Source: Nibribacter ruber
GTDB taxonomy: Bacteria > Bacteroidota > Bacteroidia > Cytophagales > Hymenobacteraceae
DNA length: 64,000 nt
Reading direction: 5' to 3'
Assembly: GCF_009913235.1 (NCBI RefSeq)
Contig: NZ_CP047897.1
Location: 2,851,001-2,915,000, forward strand
The notes beneath the pieces are model-generated. The model was given only the letters and a program-made list of their open reading frames with translations. It was not told where the DNA came from and ran no database searches. A program made the position numbers and the translations under genes. Positions 1-7,447 of this stretch are shown here, piece after piece; within the stretch, counting starts at the first letter, position 1, and every line of letters starts with the position of its first letter.

Positions 1-2424
1 CGGATAGATTTCCAGTATAAGGACGCGGTGCTGGTATGCCATGAGCCGGCCTGGCTCTTGCTCAATGACACGCTCTACAACTTTGAGAAAGAGGTGGACG
101 GCAAGAAGCTTCAGCCGTTTTTGAACAAGCGCTTTATTGTAGTGCCCCGTAACGTGGAAGACAGCTACTACCGCAAGTTCGTGGCCCCTTTGGTAGAGCA
201 GTTTGACGTGTATGCCCGAGGCTTCTTGATAAAGTCTGAGCGCTATACCCCGCAACCGCAGATTGTCTTCTCAGAACTGGCGGTGGCAGAGACCTCAGTG
301 GCCTTGTTCACGGCGGGCGGTGAGATGCTGGAAGAAGAGGAGATAGTACAGCCGTCTGGCGCCGAGAAGATGGTGTTTCAGCTCAACTTCCAGTACGGCA
401 CGTATCACCTGCCCATGCAGGATGCCAAAAAGATGAGCGTGAGCGTGGAGAAAACGCCTGATTCTTACATCTTCCATAGAGTGCACCGGGATTTGGAGCA
501 GGAGCGCCATTTTGTGCGCGAGTTGGCCAGTCGGGGCTTAGAAATTAGAAACGGGAAAGCGGTGTTGGACAAGGCCTCTGCGTTTAGCTGGCTGAACCAA
601 TATGCGGGTGCGCTCGAGGAACTGGGCTTCTCTTTAAAGCAGAACCAATCAGACAAGAACTACTTCATCGGGGAGACCTCGGTGAACGTGGGCATCAATG
701 AGAACAACGACTGGTTTGACATTTACGGGACGGTGCGCTTCGGGCCGTATGAGATTCCGTTTATCAAGCTCAGGAATCATATTTTGACCAAACGGCGCGA
801 GTACAAACTGCCCAATGGTCAGATTGCCATCATCCCCGAGGAATGGTTTACGCAGTACCTGGAGCTCTTCGCGTTTGCCGAAGGTGAGGACGATGAACTG
901 AAACTGCGCAAGCATCACTTGGCACTGGTAAGTGACCTGCAGAACGGCAACCTGGCCACCGTCACCATGACCCGCAAGCTGGAGAAGCTACGCGAGTTTG
1001 AGATGGTGGAAGACAAGCCTCTGCCCGAAGGCTTTAAAGGCGAATTGCGTCCGTACCAAAAGGCTGGTTATAACTGGTTGCATTTTGTGCAAGACTACCA
1101 TTTTGGCGGTTGTCTGGCAGATGACATGGGTTTGGGAAAAACCGTGCAGACACTGGCCATGCTCCAGCACCGCAAGGAGAACGGCGCGCAGAGTGCTTCC
1201 TTGCTGGTTATGCCTACTTCTTTGATTTACAATTGGTTAGCCGAGGCCCAGAAATTCACTCCGCACCTGCGCATTCTGGTGTACACGGGCACGTACCGCA
1301 CTAAAAACGTGTCACAGTTCAAGCACTATGACGTGGTCTTGACATCTTATGGTATTGTGCGCTTGGATTCAGAGCTTCTACAGAAATACTACTTTGACTA
1401 CATCATTCTGGATGAGAGCCAAGCCATCAAAAACCCGAACTCCAATACCTCAGAAGCCATCCGGGAGCTCAAGTCGAAGCACAGGTTAATCCTGACGGGT
1501 ACGCCCGTAGAGAACAGCATCATGGACCTCTGGAGCCAGATGTCGTTTATCAATCCGGGTTTGCTGGGCACGCAGGCGTTTTTTAAGAAGGAGTTCCTGA
1601 AGCCCATTGAGAAGCTCAAAGACGAGCACAAGACCAAGCGCCTGCACGCCCTTATAAAGCCGTTCATTTTGCGCCGGCATAAAAGCCAGGTAGCCCGTGA
1701 ACTGCCCGAAAAGATTGAGCAAATCACCTACTGCAAAATGACCGAGGAGCAGGAGCACGCCTATGAGGAGACCAAGTCTTTCTACCGCAACAAAATCCTG
1801 AAGACCATTGAGGAGCAGGGCGCGGCTAAAAGCCAGTTCATGCTCTTGCAGGGTTTGATGAAGTTACGCCAAATTGCCAATCACCCCCGCATGGCCGACC
1901 CGTCTTATGAGGCGGAATCTGGCAAGCTGGGCGAGGTGATGCGCCTGACCAAGACCGTGGTGAGCAAAGGGCACAAGGTCTTAATCTTCAGTCAGTTTGT
2001 GAAGCACCTGGACATTGTGCGCGCTTCTTTGGACGAGCGCAAGATTAAGTACGCTTACCTGGACGGCTCCACCAAAGACCGCCAGGCCCAGGTGAATACC
2101 TTCCAGAACGACCCCAACCTACCCGTCTTCTTAATCTCCTTGAAAGCGGGTGGCGTGGGCCTCAACCTCACCGCCGCCGACTATGTCTTCATTCTGGACC
2201 CCTGGTGGAACCCCGCCGTAGAAGCCCAAGCCGTAGACCGTGCCCACCGCATTGGTCAGCAGAACACCGTCTTCACCTACAAGTTCATCACCAAGAACAG
2301 CGTAGAAGAGAAGATTCTGGCCCTGCAAGACAAGAAACTCCAACTGGTCTCAGACTTGATTTCTACGGACGAGGCCGTCATTAAAAACCTCACCAAAGAG
2401 GATATTGAGAGCTTGCTGAGCTAA
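1..2424 (+). CDS. SNF2-family DEAD/DEAH helicase, 5'-truncated by window edge
   Basis: ATP-dependent DNA translocase of the SNF2/RapA superfamily, expected to remodel protein-DNA complexes in the cytoplasm. The frame is open from base 1, so the true start lies outside; 807 codons are visible. The Walker A motif DDMGLGKT is at about 1120-1143 and the DEAH-type box DESQ at 1411-1422. The helicase C-terminal half follows, with LISLKAGGVGLNLTAAD and the closing motif VDRAHRIGQ near 2240-2265. The roughly 340 residues before the ATPase are a Bacteroidota-type N-terminal region; bacterial homologues often carry an additional SWIM zinc-finger segment, which would be upstream of the window. The family is certain; the cellular target cannot be told from the sequence. 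Confidence 0.93.
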   Translation, partial: RIDFQYKDAVLVCHEPAWLLLNDTLYNFEKEVDGKKLQPFLNKRFIVVPRNVEDSYYRKFVAPLVEQFDVYARGFLIKSERYTPQPQIVFSELAVAETSVALFTAGGEMLEEEEIVQPSGAEKMVFQLNFQYGTYHLPMQDAKKMSVSVEKTPDSYIFHRVHRDLEQERHFVRELASRGLEIRNGKAVLDKASAFSWLNQYAGALEELGFSLKQNQSDKNYFIGETSVNVGINENNDWFDIYGTVRFGPYEIPFIKLRNHILTKRREYKLPNGQIAIIPEEWFTQYLELFAFAEGEDDELKLRKHHLALVSDLQNGNLATVTMTRKLEKLREFEMVEDKPLPEGFKGELRPYQKAGYNWLHFVQDYHFGGCLADDMGLGKTVQTLAMLQHRKENGAQSASLLVMPTSLIYNWLAEAQKFTPHLRILVYTGTYRTKNVSQFKHYDVVLTSYGIVRLDSELLQKYYFDYIILDESQAIKNPNSNTSEAIRELKSKHRLILTGTPVENSIMDLWSQMSFINPGLLGTQAFFKKEFLKPIEKLKDEHKTKRLHALIKPFILRRHKSQVARELPEKIEQITYCKMTEEQEHAYEETKSFYRNKILKTIEEQGAAKSQFMLLQGLMKLRQIANHPRMADPSYEAESGKLGEVMRLTKTVVSKGHKVLIFSQFVKHLDIVRASLDERKIKYAYLDGSTKDRQAQVNTFQNDPNLPVFLISLKAGGVGLNLTAADYVFILDPWWNPAVEAQAVDRAHRIGQQNTVFTYKFITKNSVEEKILALQDKKLQLVSDLISTDEAVIKNLTKEDIESLLS

Positions 2425-2467
2425 GGCGTTTTTGGGTTAATTTTTGGGGAAAGAGGCTGGAAACGCC
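2425..2467. repeat. 40-nt palindromic repeat, copy 1 (decayed)
   Basis: It begins directly after the SNF2 helicase stop codon. The arms GGCGTTTTTGGG and GGCTGGAAACGCC still pair at their ends but the centre has diverged. Low-similarity member of the family described under findings. Confidence 0.6.
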
Positions 2468-2532
2468 TTAGCCACTTATCAGAGTTGAAAAGATGATGGT
2501 GCGTTTATCCATATGTTGTGGCAAATTAAAAG

Positions 2533-3438
2533 ATGAAAAATTCACCTTATACACTCTTGCTTTTTCTATTTCTAGGGTGTGGTCTTCCCGCTAAAGAACC
2601 GACAGAAAAAGTATGGTTAGAGAGCATAGATGAGTACTGGAGGCTATCTGAGGCAGAAGAGTACAGCAAAGCCTTAACAATAGCAAAAGAACAGGTGGGG
2701 TACGCTGAAAAGGAATTCCCAGAAAGTGCCTTTTTGGCTGAGTCACATGAAAGGCTAGGGAATACATATAAGAGTATCCACGATTACCAAAAGGCAGCTC
2801 ATTATTTAAGGAAGTCCATTTTCTTGGGAAAGAGTAAGGGATTTGCTACGTTAAGTGCTTACCAGAGGCTATCTCTTGTCTATGTGGAAGCTGGAAAGAT
2901 TGACTCAGCCCTGACTACATTGCATAAGGCATTCTCGGAAAATAGAGAAGCCACTGGTATTGATAGCATATACTGGTATGAGGCAAAAGTAAACTTGGCT
3001 GAGATACTTATCATGAAACGGGAGTACCAACAAGCAGAAAAGCTATTAGAGGCAGTCCATGTCTACAGCACTTCCAAAGGTGACTCATCTCTAATGATGA
3101 CGGCAGCAACTGTAAAAGTGAGGCTTGATATTTACAATGCCCATTACGATTCGGCCTTGAAAGCTTGCGAGATTCTAAAAGGGTATTATAAAAGAAACAA
3201 TGAGATGGAGAGGTATGGTTCGACGGTTAACAATATAGGAGCCATCTATTTTGCCAAAAAGAACTATGGAAAAGCGATTGAGTATTTCCAAAAGGCGGCC
3301 GACCAAAAACTAACACGTTTCAAAGATTCTGCATACGTAGCGACTGAACTGATAAATATTTCAGTGGCCTATGAGAAGAATCATGATACGTTAAAGTCTC
3401 AATACTACTATAGATTGCATAAAAGAGTATCAAAATAA
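2533..3438 (+). CDS. TPR-repeat lipoprotein, function unknown
   Basis: A 301-residue protein with a lipoprotein signal peptide (lipobox LFLGC, Cys16), so probably anchored to the outer face of a membrane. The body is tandem tetratricopeptide-like helical pairs, for example around AHYLRKSIFLGKSKG and KAIEYFQKAADQK, which usually mediate protein-protein contacts. No histidine kinase or DNA-binding domain follows, unlike many Bacteroidota TPR sensors. The gene is visibly AT-richer than the helicase before it and it precedes a toxin-antitoxin pair, which suggests an acquired accessory segment. No partner can be named. Confidence 0.8.
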   Translation: MKNSPYTLLLFLFLGCGLPAKEPTEKVWLESIDEYWRLSEAEEYSKALTIAKEQVGYAEKEFPESAFLAESHERLGNTYKSIHDYQKAAHYLRKSIFLGKSKGFATLSAYQRLSLVYVEAGKIDSALTTLHKAFSENREATGIDSIYWYEAKVNLAEILIMKREYQQAEKLLEAVHVYSTSKGDSSLMMTAATVKVRLDIYNAHYDSALKACEILKGYYKRNNEMERYGSTVNNIGAIYFAKKNYGKAIEYFQKAADQKLTRFKDSAYVATELINISVAYEKNHDTLKSQYYYRLHKRVSK

Positions 3439-3572
3439 CTTGCAACAATATGGTATAAACATCAGCCATCGGAAGACAGCCTCGCCGTTTAAACTAACCT
3501 TTGTTAAAAACTGAAGAAAAACCTTATATGCTAATTCGACGCTAAACAGAATAAGTGTTTATATATTGCTTT

Positions 3573-3896
3573 ATGAATGTAGTGGAACAAAATATCGCGA
3601 ACATCTCAGCACTTTGCCAAATACATAAGGTGGACAGGTTATTTGTGTTTGGCTCCATTCTATCAGATAAATTCCGCGCCGAAAGTGACATAGACTTCTT
3701 AGTTAAGTTTGGGGACGTTGACCCTTACTATTATTTCGACAACTACATGGAATTGAAGGAGGCGTTGGAAAAGCTGTTGCAACGGCCTATTGACTTAGTC
3801 GAAGAACAGACCGTTAAGAATCCTATTCTGCAAAAGTCAATTGATAGCACCAAAAAACTAATCTATGGACGAGAGAATAGAAAAGTGGCTGCTTGA
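3573..3896 (+). CDS. mntA: MntA-type nucleotidyltransferase antitoxin
   Basis: A minimal nucleotidyltransferase of 107 residues. The family signature GS-x10-DxD is complete: Gly27-Ser28 and Asp39/Asp41 in FGSILSDKFRAESDID. In characterised HepT-MntA modules this enzyme transfers AMP groups to a tyrosine of the HEPN toxin and so silences it. The ATG at 3573 is preferred to the GTG at 3555 because the shorter form matches the usual family N-terminus. The gene overlaps the following HEPN gene by 32 bp, the normal arrangement for translational coupling. Base composition is AT-rich compared with housekeeping neighbours. Confidence 0.87.
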   Translation: MNVVEQNIANISALCQIHKVDRLFVFGSILSDKFRAESDIDFLVKFGDVDPYYYFDNYMELKEALEKLLQRPIDLVEEQTVKNPILQKSIDSTKKLIYGRENRKVAA

Positions 3897-4206
3897 CATA
3901 CTACAGGCTATAGAAGAGACCGAACAATATTTCACTATCTATCCTAAAACCTTTCATTCCTTTCAATCCAACATCCTCCTTAAGCGGGCAACAGAAAGAA
4001 ATCTGGAAATCATTGGTGAAGCCATGAACCGAATCCTGTTAAGAGAGCCTAATTTTCCGATTGAAAACGCGAGAAGAATAGTAGGTCTGCGAAATCACAT
4101 AATTCATGCGTACGATAATATCTCAGATGAGAACATTTGGGCTATTGTTATCAATCATTTACCAAAGCTAAAAGCAGAGATAGACAAATTGCTGAACAGG
4201 CTCTAG
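3865..4206 (+). CDS. hepT: HepT-like HEPN-domain RNase toxin (DUF86)
   Basis: A 113-residue, all-helical HEPN protein. The catalytic motif RX4HXY is intact as Arg76, His81 and Tyr83 in RNHIIHAYD, so an active ribonuclease toxin is expected. Tyr83 is the residue that MntA partners adenylylate in studied systems. The gene overlaps mntA by 32 bp in a different frame and ends 58 bp before a MepB-like gene. Such pairs act as plasmid/island stabilisers or phage-defence modules; which role applies here is not visible. Confidence 0.88.
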   Translation: MDERIEKWLLDILQAIEETEQYFTIYPKTFHSFQSNILLKRATERNLEIIGEAMNRILLREPNFPIENARRIVGLRNHIIHAYDNISDENIWAIVINHLPKLKAEIDKLLNRL

Positions 4207-4264
4207 CACCAAAAGCATTACACTTTCTATCCAACCACTAAAAGGAGCATCAATCCCAATTCCC

Positions 4265-4780
4265 GTGATTGAAACAGAAACCCTGAATAGCGAATTAGCA
4301 AATGCTATAAAAGAAGTATATGAGGCGTGTTCCCTTCAAATCACAGACCTTGTAGTGGAGCCAGAAAGCCAGGAATATAAAGCTTGTCGGTTTAGGGTGA
4401 ATGGAGCGGTGGTGCTGGGCAGAGAGGCGAAGGTAACGCCCAAGAAGGTGGGGCAGTTTGTGACCTTTTGGAAAAGGAATGAGAAAGGCATCATTGCGCC
4501 CTTCTTCGAGACTGACCCGTTTGACTACTACACGGTGAATGTCAGGACGGAGAATCGCTTCGGGCAGTTTGTGTTTCCCAAAGCAGCTCTTATCAAAAAA
4601 GGCATCGTCTCTACAGAGCAAAAAGAAGGGAAGAGGGCGTTTAGGGTGTATCCGCCGTGGGATGTGGTACACAGCAAACAAGCAGAGCAATCACAGAAAT
4701 GGCAGTTGGCGTTTTTTCTAGATTTGCACTCTGCGCCAGATGTAACCCGCGCGAAGGAGTTGTACACCAACCATCTGTAA
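4265..4780 (+). CDS. MepB-family protein
   Basis: A 171-residue cytoplasmic protein recognised as the MepB family from the blocks RFRVNGAVVLGREAKVTPKK, VGQFVTFWKR and FFLDL near the C-terminus. MepB is named from the Staphylococcus mepRAB locus, but its biochemical function is not established. The start is a GTG at 4265; no in-frame ATG lies nearby. It is followed by a repeat copy and a hairpin terminator, so it closes the transcription unit that may begin with mntA. GC content is higher than in hepT, so it may not belong to the same acquired segment. Confidence 0.75.
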   Translation: MIETETLNSELANAIKEVYEACSLQITDLVVEPESQEYKACRFRVNGAVVLGREAKVTPKKVGQFVTFWKRNEKGIIAPFFETDPFDYYTVNVRTENRFGQFVFPKAALIKKGIVSTEQKEGKRAFRVYPPWDVVHSKQAEQSQKWQLAFFLDLHSAPDVTRAKELYTNHL

Positions 4781-4785
4781 TTATT

Positions 4786-4825
4786 CCGTTTTTAGCTTAT
4801 TTCCAGAAAAACAGGCCAAAAACGG
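4786..4825. repeat. 40-nt palindromic repeat, copy 2
   Basis: Arms CCGTTTTTAGCTTATTT and AACAGGCCAAAAACGG lie 5 bp after the MepB-family stop codon and directly before a hairpin terminator. Confidence 0.85.
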
Positions 4826-4828
4826 AGG

Positions 4829-4860
4829 GCCCATCCACTAAAAATGGATGCGCTTTTTTA
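4829..4860 (+). terminator. Intrinsic terminator after MepB-family gene
   Basis: The stem GCCCATCCA / TGGATGCGC with a short A-rich loop is followed by a run of T. It sits directly after repeat copy 2. Confidence 0.75.
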
Positions 4861-4976
4861 TGCCAGGCAAAGGTTAATGTTTTGTTAAAGGTGAGGCGGG
4901 CGCTAGCTGTCCTGTCATTTTTCTGGTAACTAGAAAGTATTGGATCACTTACCTACTACCCAGCCAAAGACCAGCT

Positions 4977-5591
4977 ATGAAAAATTGTATCCTCACCGTC
5001 CTTTTTCTCTTCACCCTCATCGTTGCCCAAGCCAAGGAAATCACCGCGCACGTCATCTTTGAGAACCGAACCGGGAAACAACTGACGGCGGGAAAGTTTT
5101 ACATCCCAGAATTAGAAAAAACACTAGACATCACCTCAGCAGAGGGCTTTACGGTGACCTTGCCAGAGAAAGGGAAGTACAGCTTCGGGTTTAGGACAGA
5201 TGAGTTTGAGGCCTACACTATGTACCCAGCCAGAATCACTGAAAACAAAAACATCATCACGGTAAGGCTAGAGGAGAAGCCGGCAAAGCAGGATACCATC
5301 ACTATCAGCTTTGAGACGGAAATCACCCAGTTGGAAGACGCGCAATTGGAAAGCATGATCACCAAAGGGAAAGTAGAGTTTATCTTCCATAGCATTCAGC
5401 AACTCAACCTAGACTTTGGCACGTTCCAAGAGAAATACGGCATTGGGTATATCTCTAAGAACTGCATTATGGACCCGCTCACCCTCAAGGCCAGCACTGC
5501 GCATAACAAAAGGCTAGAAGCATTTCTAAACCAGAAGTACGGCGAAGGCTGGAAGAAAGACCTGCCGCTGCATCCCTTCGGGATAGAGTAG
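4977..5591 (+). CDS. Exported protein of unknown function
   Basis: A 204-residue protein with a clear Sec signal peptide (residues 1-19, ending in AQA) and no lipobox, so probably periplasmic. The N-terminal half looks like a beta-sandwich of the kind found in Bacteroidota surface proteins. The C-terminal part (FQEKYGIGYISKNC ... NKRLEAFLNQKYGEGWKKDLP) is compact and soluble. I do not recognise a named family. Repeat copy 3 begins at its stop codon and a terminator follows, so it is probably a single-gene unit. Confidence 0.75.
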   Translation: MKNCILTVLFLFTLIVAQAKEITAHVIFENRTGKQLTAGKFYIPELEKTLDITSAEGFTVTLPEKGKYSFGFRTDEFEAYTMYPARITENKNIITVRLEEKPAKQDTITISFETEITQLEDAQLESMITKGKVEFIFHSIQQLNLDFGTFQEKYGIGYISKNCIMDPLTLKASTAHNKRLEAFLNQKYGEGWKKDLPLHPFGIE

Positions 5592-5630
5592 CGTTTTTGG
5601 CCTGATTTCCAGAAAACAGCCTAAAAACGC
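5591..5630. repeat. 40-nt palindromic repeat, copy 3
   Basis: It begins on the last base of the preceding stop codon. Arms GCGTTTTTGGCCTGATTT and AAACAGCCTAAAAACGC; a terminator hairpin follows at once. Confidence 0.87.
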
Positions 5631-5631
5631 A

Positions 5632-5666
5632 GAAGCCCCGCCTATCAGAAATAGACGGAGCTTTTT
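5632..5666 (+). terminator. Intrinsic terminator after exported protein gene
   Basis: Imperfect stem AGCCCCGCCTAT / ATAGACGGAGCT closed by CAGAA and followed by TTTTT. It lies 20 bp before the convergent lipoprotein gene and may serve both strands. Confidence 0.6.
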
Positions 5667-5688
5667 GCGGGTTCACATTTACGTGTCG

Positions 5689-6372
5689 TTACGCTTTCAG
5701 CTTGGCGTAGGGTATTTTCTTGGCCGCTTTGCGGGTAATGGCTTTGGTGATGGTGTTGGTATCACTACCCAGATAGCGCGCCAGGCCTTTTTCATAATTC
5801 CAGAGCAGACTGCCGGTGGCGCCATCATAAATCTTCATGACGGCCATGCCCGTGTTGGTGGGACCTCCCATGGATAAGTTTGGGGTGGCCAACAAATCAT
5901 ACACGGCCATGGCGGCGGCCACGCCGTTAGAGAGAGGCTTGTCAGTGGTCAAGGTGCCCATCATGACCGCATCAACGCCTAACATAGACGCCAGCTCCGT
6001 TGGGGTGAAGTTGACCAACTCCTCGGGCTGAATGTCTTTCTCCATCAAAATAGCGTTGGTAGTGGCTACGTCCTGCACGTGTACCTTCTCTTTGTTCTTA
6101 TTGATGGTCTGCAAGAAATGTACCTGCAAGGCTCCTTGAATGGCTCGGCCGTGCTGGCGCTCCAGTTCATAATGGCGCTCTTCGGTCATGGCGCGCTGCT
6201 CGTTGGGCCTGAGGCCTACTTTCACATCAAAGGGCAAGATGGCAATGGTCTTGTGCTGTTTGGCCACCGCGGTAAAAGAGGGACTGGTGTAGATGTTTCT
6301 GGATTGGTTGCAGCTCGGCAGGCCACAAACGGCAGCCAACAAGGCCACCACAACAAAATGCTTCGGTTTCAT
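5689..6372 (-). CDS. GNA1162/CsgG-like outer-membrane-associated lipoprotein
   Basis: A 227-residue lipoprotein: signal peptide MKPKHFVVVALLAAVC with the lipid-acceptor cysteine near residue 21 (LPSC). The mature part has TIAILPFDV, a long helical stretch, MLGVDAVMMGTL and GSLLWNYEKG. This is the pattern of GNA1162/DUF799 and CsgG-type periplasmic lipoproteins, which bind under the outer membrane and help assemble surface structures. The start at 6372 is chosen because it gives a proper lipoprotein signal; an upstream in-frame ATG at 6441 would add an implausible leader. Assignment rests on overall pattern, not on a catalytic motif. Confidence 0.72.
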   Translation of the reverse strand: MKPKHFVVVALLAAVCGLPSCNQSRNIYTSPSFTAVAKQHKTIAILPFDVKVGLRPNEQRAMTEERHYELERQHGRAIQGALQVHFLQTINKNKEKVHVQDVATTNAILMEKDIQPEELVNFTPTELASMLGVDAVMMGTLTTDKPLSNGVAAAMAVYDLLATPNLSMGGPTNTGMAVMKIYDGATGSLLWNYEKGLARYLGSDTNTITKAITRKAAKKIPYAKLKA

Positions 6373-6724
6373 GGTATAGATACTTAAACGGATCATCAAA
6401 AAGGTTCTCAGCCAGACAAAAGGAACCAAAGAGACGTGCACTTCTCCTTACGTTTCTAGGGTCTGTTTGCAGGCAAGATGCGTGGGGGTGGGAAAAGGTT
6501 GCCTACTTCTACTAGATGCGCGAAACCATTTTTACCCCTACCGCGCCTCCAAAATTTTAAATGAAAGCACCTGGTTTCGCCCTGATTCCCAGAAAACAGC
6601 CCAAAAACCAGCCATCCTTCATTTGTTTGCCTGCCTGCCGGCTAATGCCATGCCAGAAGATTCTTCCCAAGATTCCCAACCTACTGCCGCCGTACTGGTT
6701 ATACAGAAATAAAGCCCAGACTCC
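6373..6724. other. Gene-free divergent spacer
   Basis: A 352-bp spacer between the divergent lipoprotein and SRPBCC genes. It holds a decayed palindromic repeat at 6571-6611 and presumably both promoters. I see no convincing TAnnTTTG element and no small gene. Confidence 0.5.
6571..6611. repeat. 40-nt palindromic repeat, copy 4 (diverged arm ends)
   Basis: CTGGTTTCGCCCTGATT pairs with CAGCCCAAAAACCAG around the conserved centre CCCAGAAAA. The outer CG pair has changed to CTGG/CCAG on both sides, a compensatory pattern. Confidence 0.7.
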
Positions 6725-7165
6725 TTGAAAATTTCCCTTCAAACCCGCGTAGCCCAGCCGTATATAGCCGTCCTGAACCAGTTTAACCTGGAACTGTTCC
6801 AAGCGTTTGCTCCGGCCTTTCCTAAAATGAACGTCCTCAGGTTTGACGGCAGCCACCCCGGCGACAAGGTAGAAATTGAGCTGAGCGTAGGGCCACTGAA
6901 AAGACGCTGGACCAGCCTCATCACCGAGCGGCACCTAACCGAACAGGAGGCGTGGTTCACAGATGAAGGCCAGATTCTCCCCGCCCCGCTCACCTTCTGG
7001 CGACACCAGCACCTCATCACTCACCACGGCAGCTACAGCATCATCCATGACTTGATCGAGTTCAGGACTAGCAATAAGGTGTTAGACTATCTGGTGTACC
7101 CGGCATTATATGCCCAGTTCGCCCTGCGAGGCCCCGTCTATCAACGGATTTTCGGGAAGGCGTAG
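6725..7165 (+). CDS. SRPBCC-superfamily (START/Bet v1-like) protein
   Basis: A 146-residue helix-grip protein of the SRPBCC type: an N-terminal strand (KISLQTRVAQPY), a long helix, a curved sheet and a C-terminal helix ending PVYQRIFGKA. Members bind lipids, polyketides or other hydrophobic ligands. Genes of this type are common beside carotenoid genes in Bacteroidota, and crtD follows 282 bp downstream, so a pigment-related role is plausible but inferred. The start is a TTG; no in-frame ATG is available upstream. Confidence 0.75.
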   Translation: MKISLQTRVAQPYIAVLNQFNLELFQAFAPAFPKMNVLRFDGSHPGDKVEIELSVGPLKRRWTSLITERHLTEQEAWFTDEGQILPAPLTFWRHQHLITHHGSYSIIHDLIEFRTSNKVLDYLVYPALYAQFALRGPVYQRIFGKA

Positions 7166-7170
7166 GACTT

Positions 7171-7210
7171 GCGTTTTTAGTCAGTTTTGGGGAAAAGAGG
7201 CCAAAACCGG
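7171..7210. repeat. 40-nt palindromic repeat, copy 5 (decayed)
   Basis: GCGTTTTTAGTCAGTTTT and AAAGAGGCCAAAACCGG with a TGGGGA centre, 5 bp after the SRPBCC gene. Confidence 0.65.
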
Positions 7211-7241
7211 AATAAGACAAGTAAAAGGTAGCAATGCGCCA

Positions 7242-7265
7242 GAGACAGGGCGGTGCCGTTGTCTC
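7242..7265. repeat. Second palindromic repeat family, copy A
   Basis: An inverted repeat with arms GAGACAGGGC and GCCGTTGTCTC, followed by TAC. The same element with the same flanking CAATGCGC recurs at 51214-51237. Confidence 0.7.
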
Positions 7266-7321
7266 TACGTCTCCAACGCCAACTTTCTCATCCAAGCCTT
7301 CTCCCTCTGAGAGAAGGAACA

Positions 7322-7361
7322 GCGTTTTTTGCCTGTTTCCCAGAAATCAACTTGAAACCGG
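7322..7361. repeat. 40-nt palindromic repeat, copy 6 (right arm decayed)
   Basis: A good left arm GCGTTTTTTGCCTGTTT and centre CCCAGAAA, but the right arm reads CAACTTGAAACCGG. It lies 86 bp upstream of crtD. Confidence 0.6.
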
Positions 7362-7447
7362 AAGGCAGTTAACGTACCTTCACAAAACATTCTGTCGCAG
7401 TCAAGAGTTATGCCCACAAAAAGCACGATTCTGCGTAGATTGGCAAC

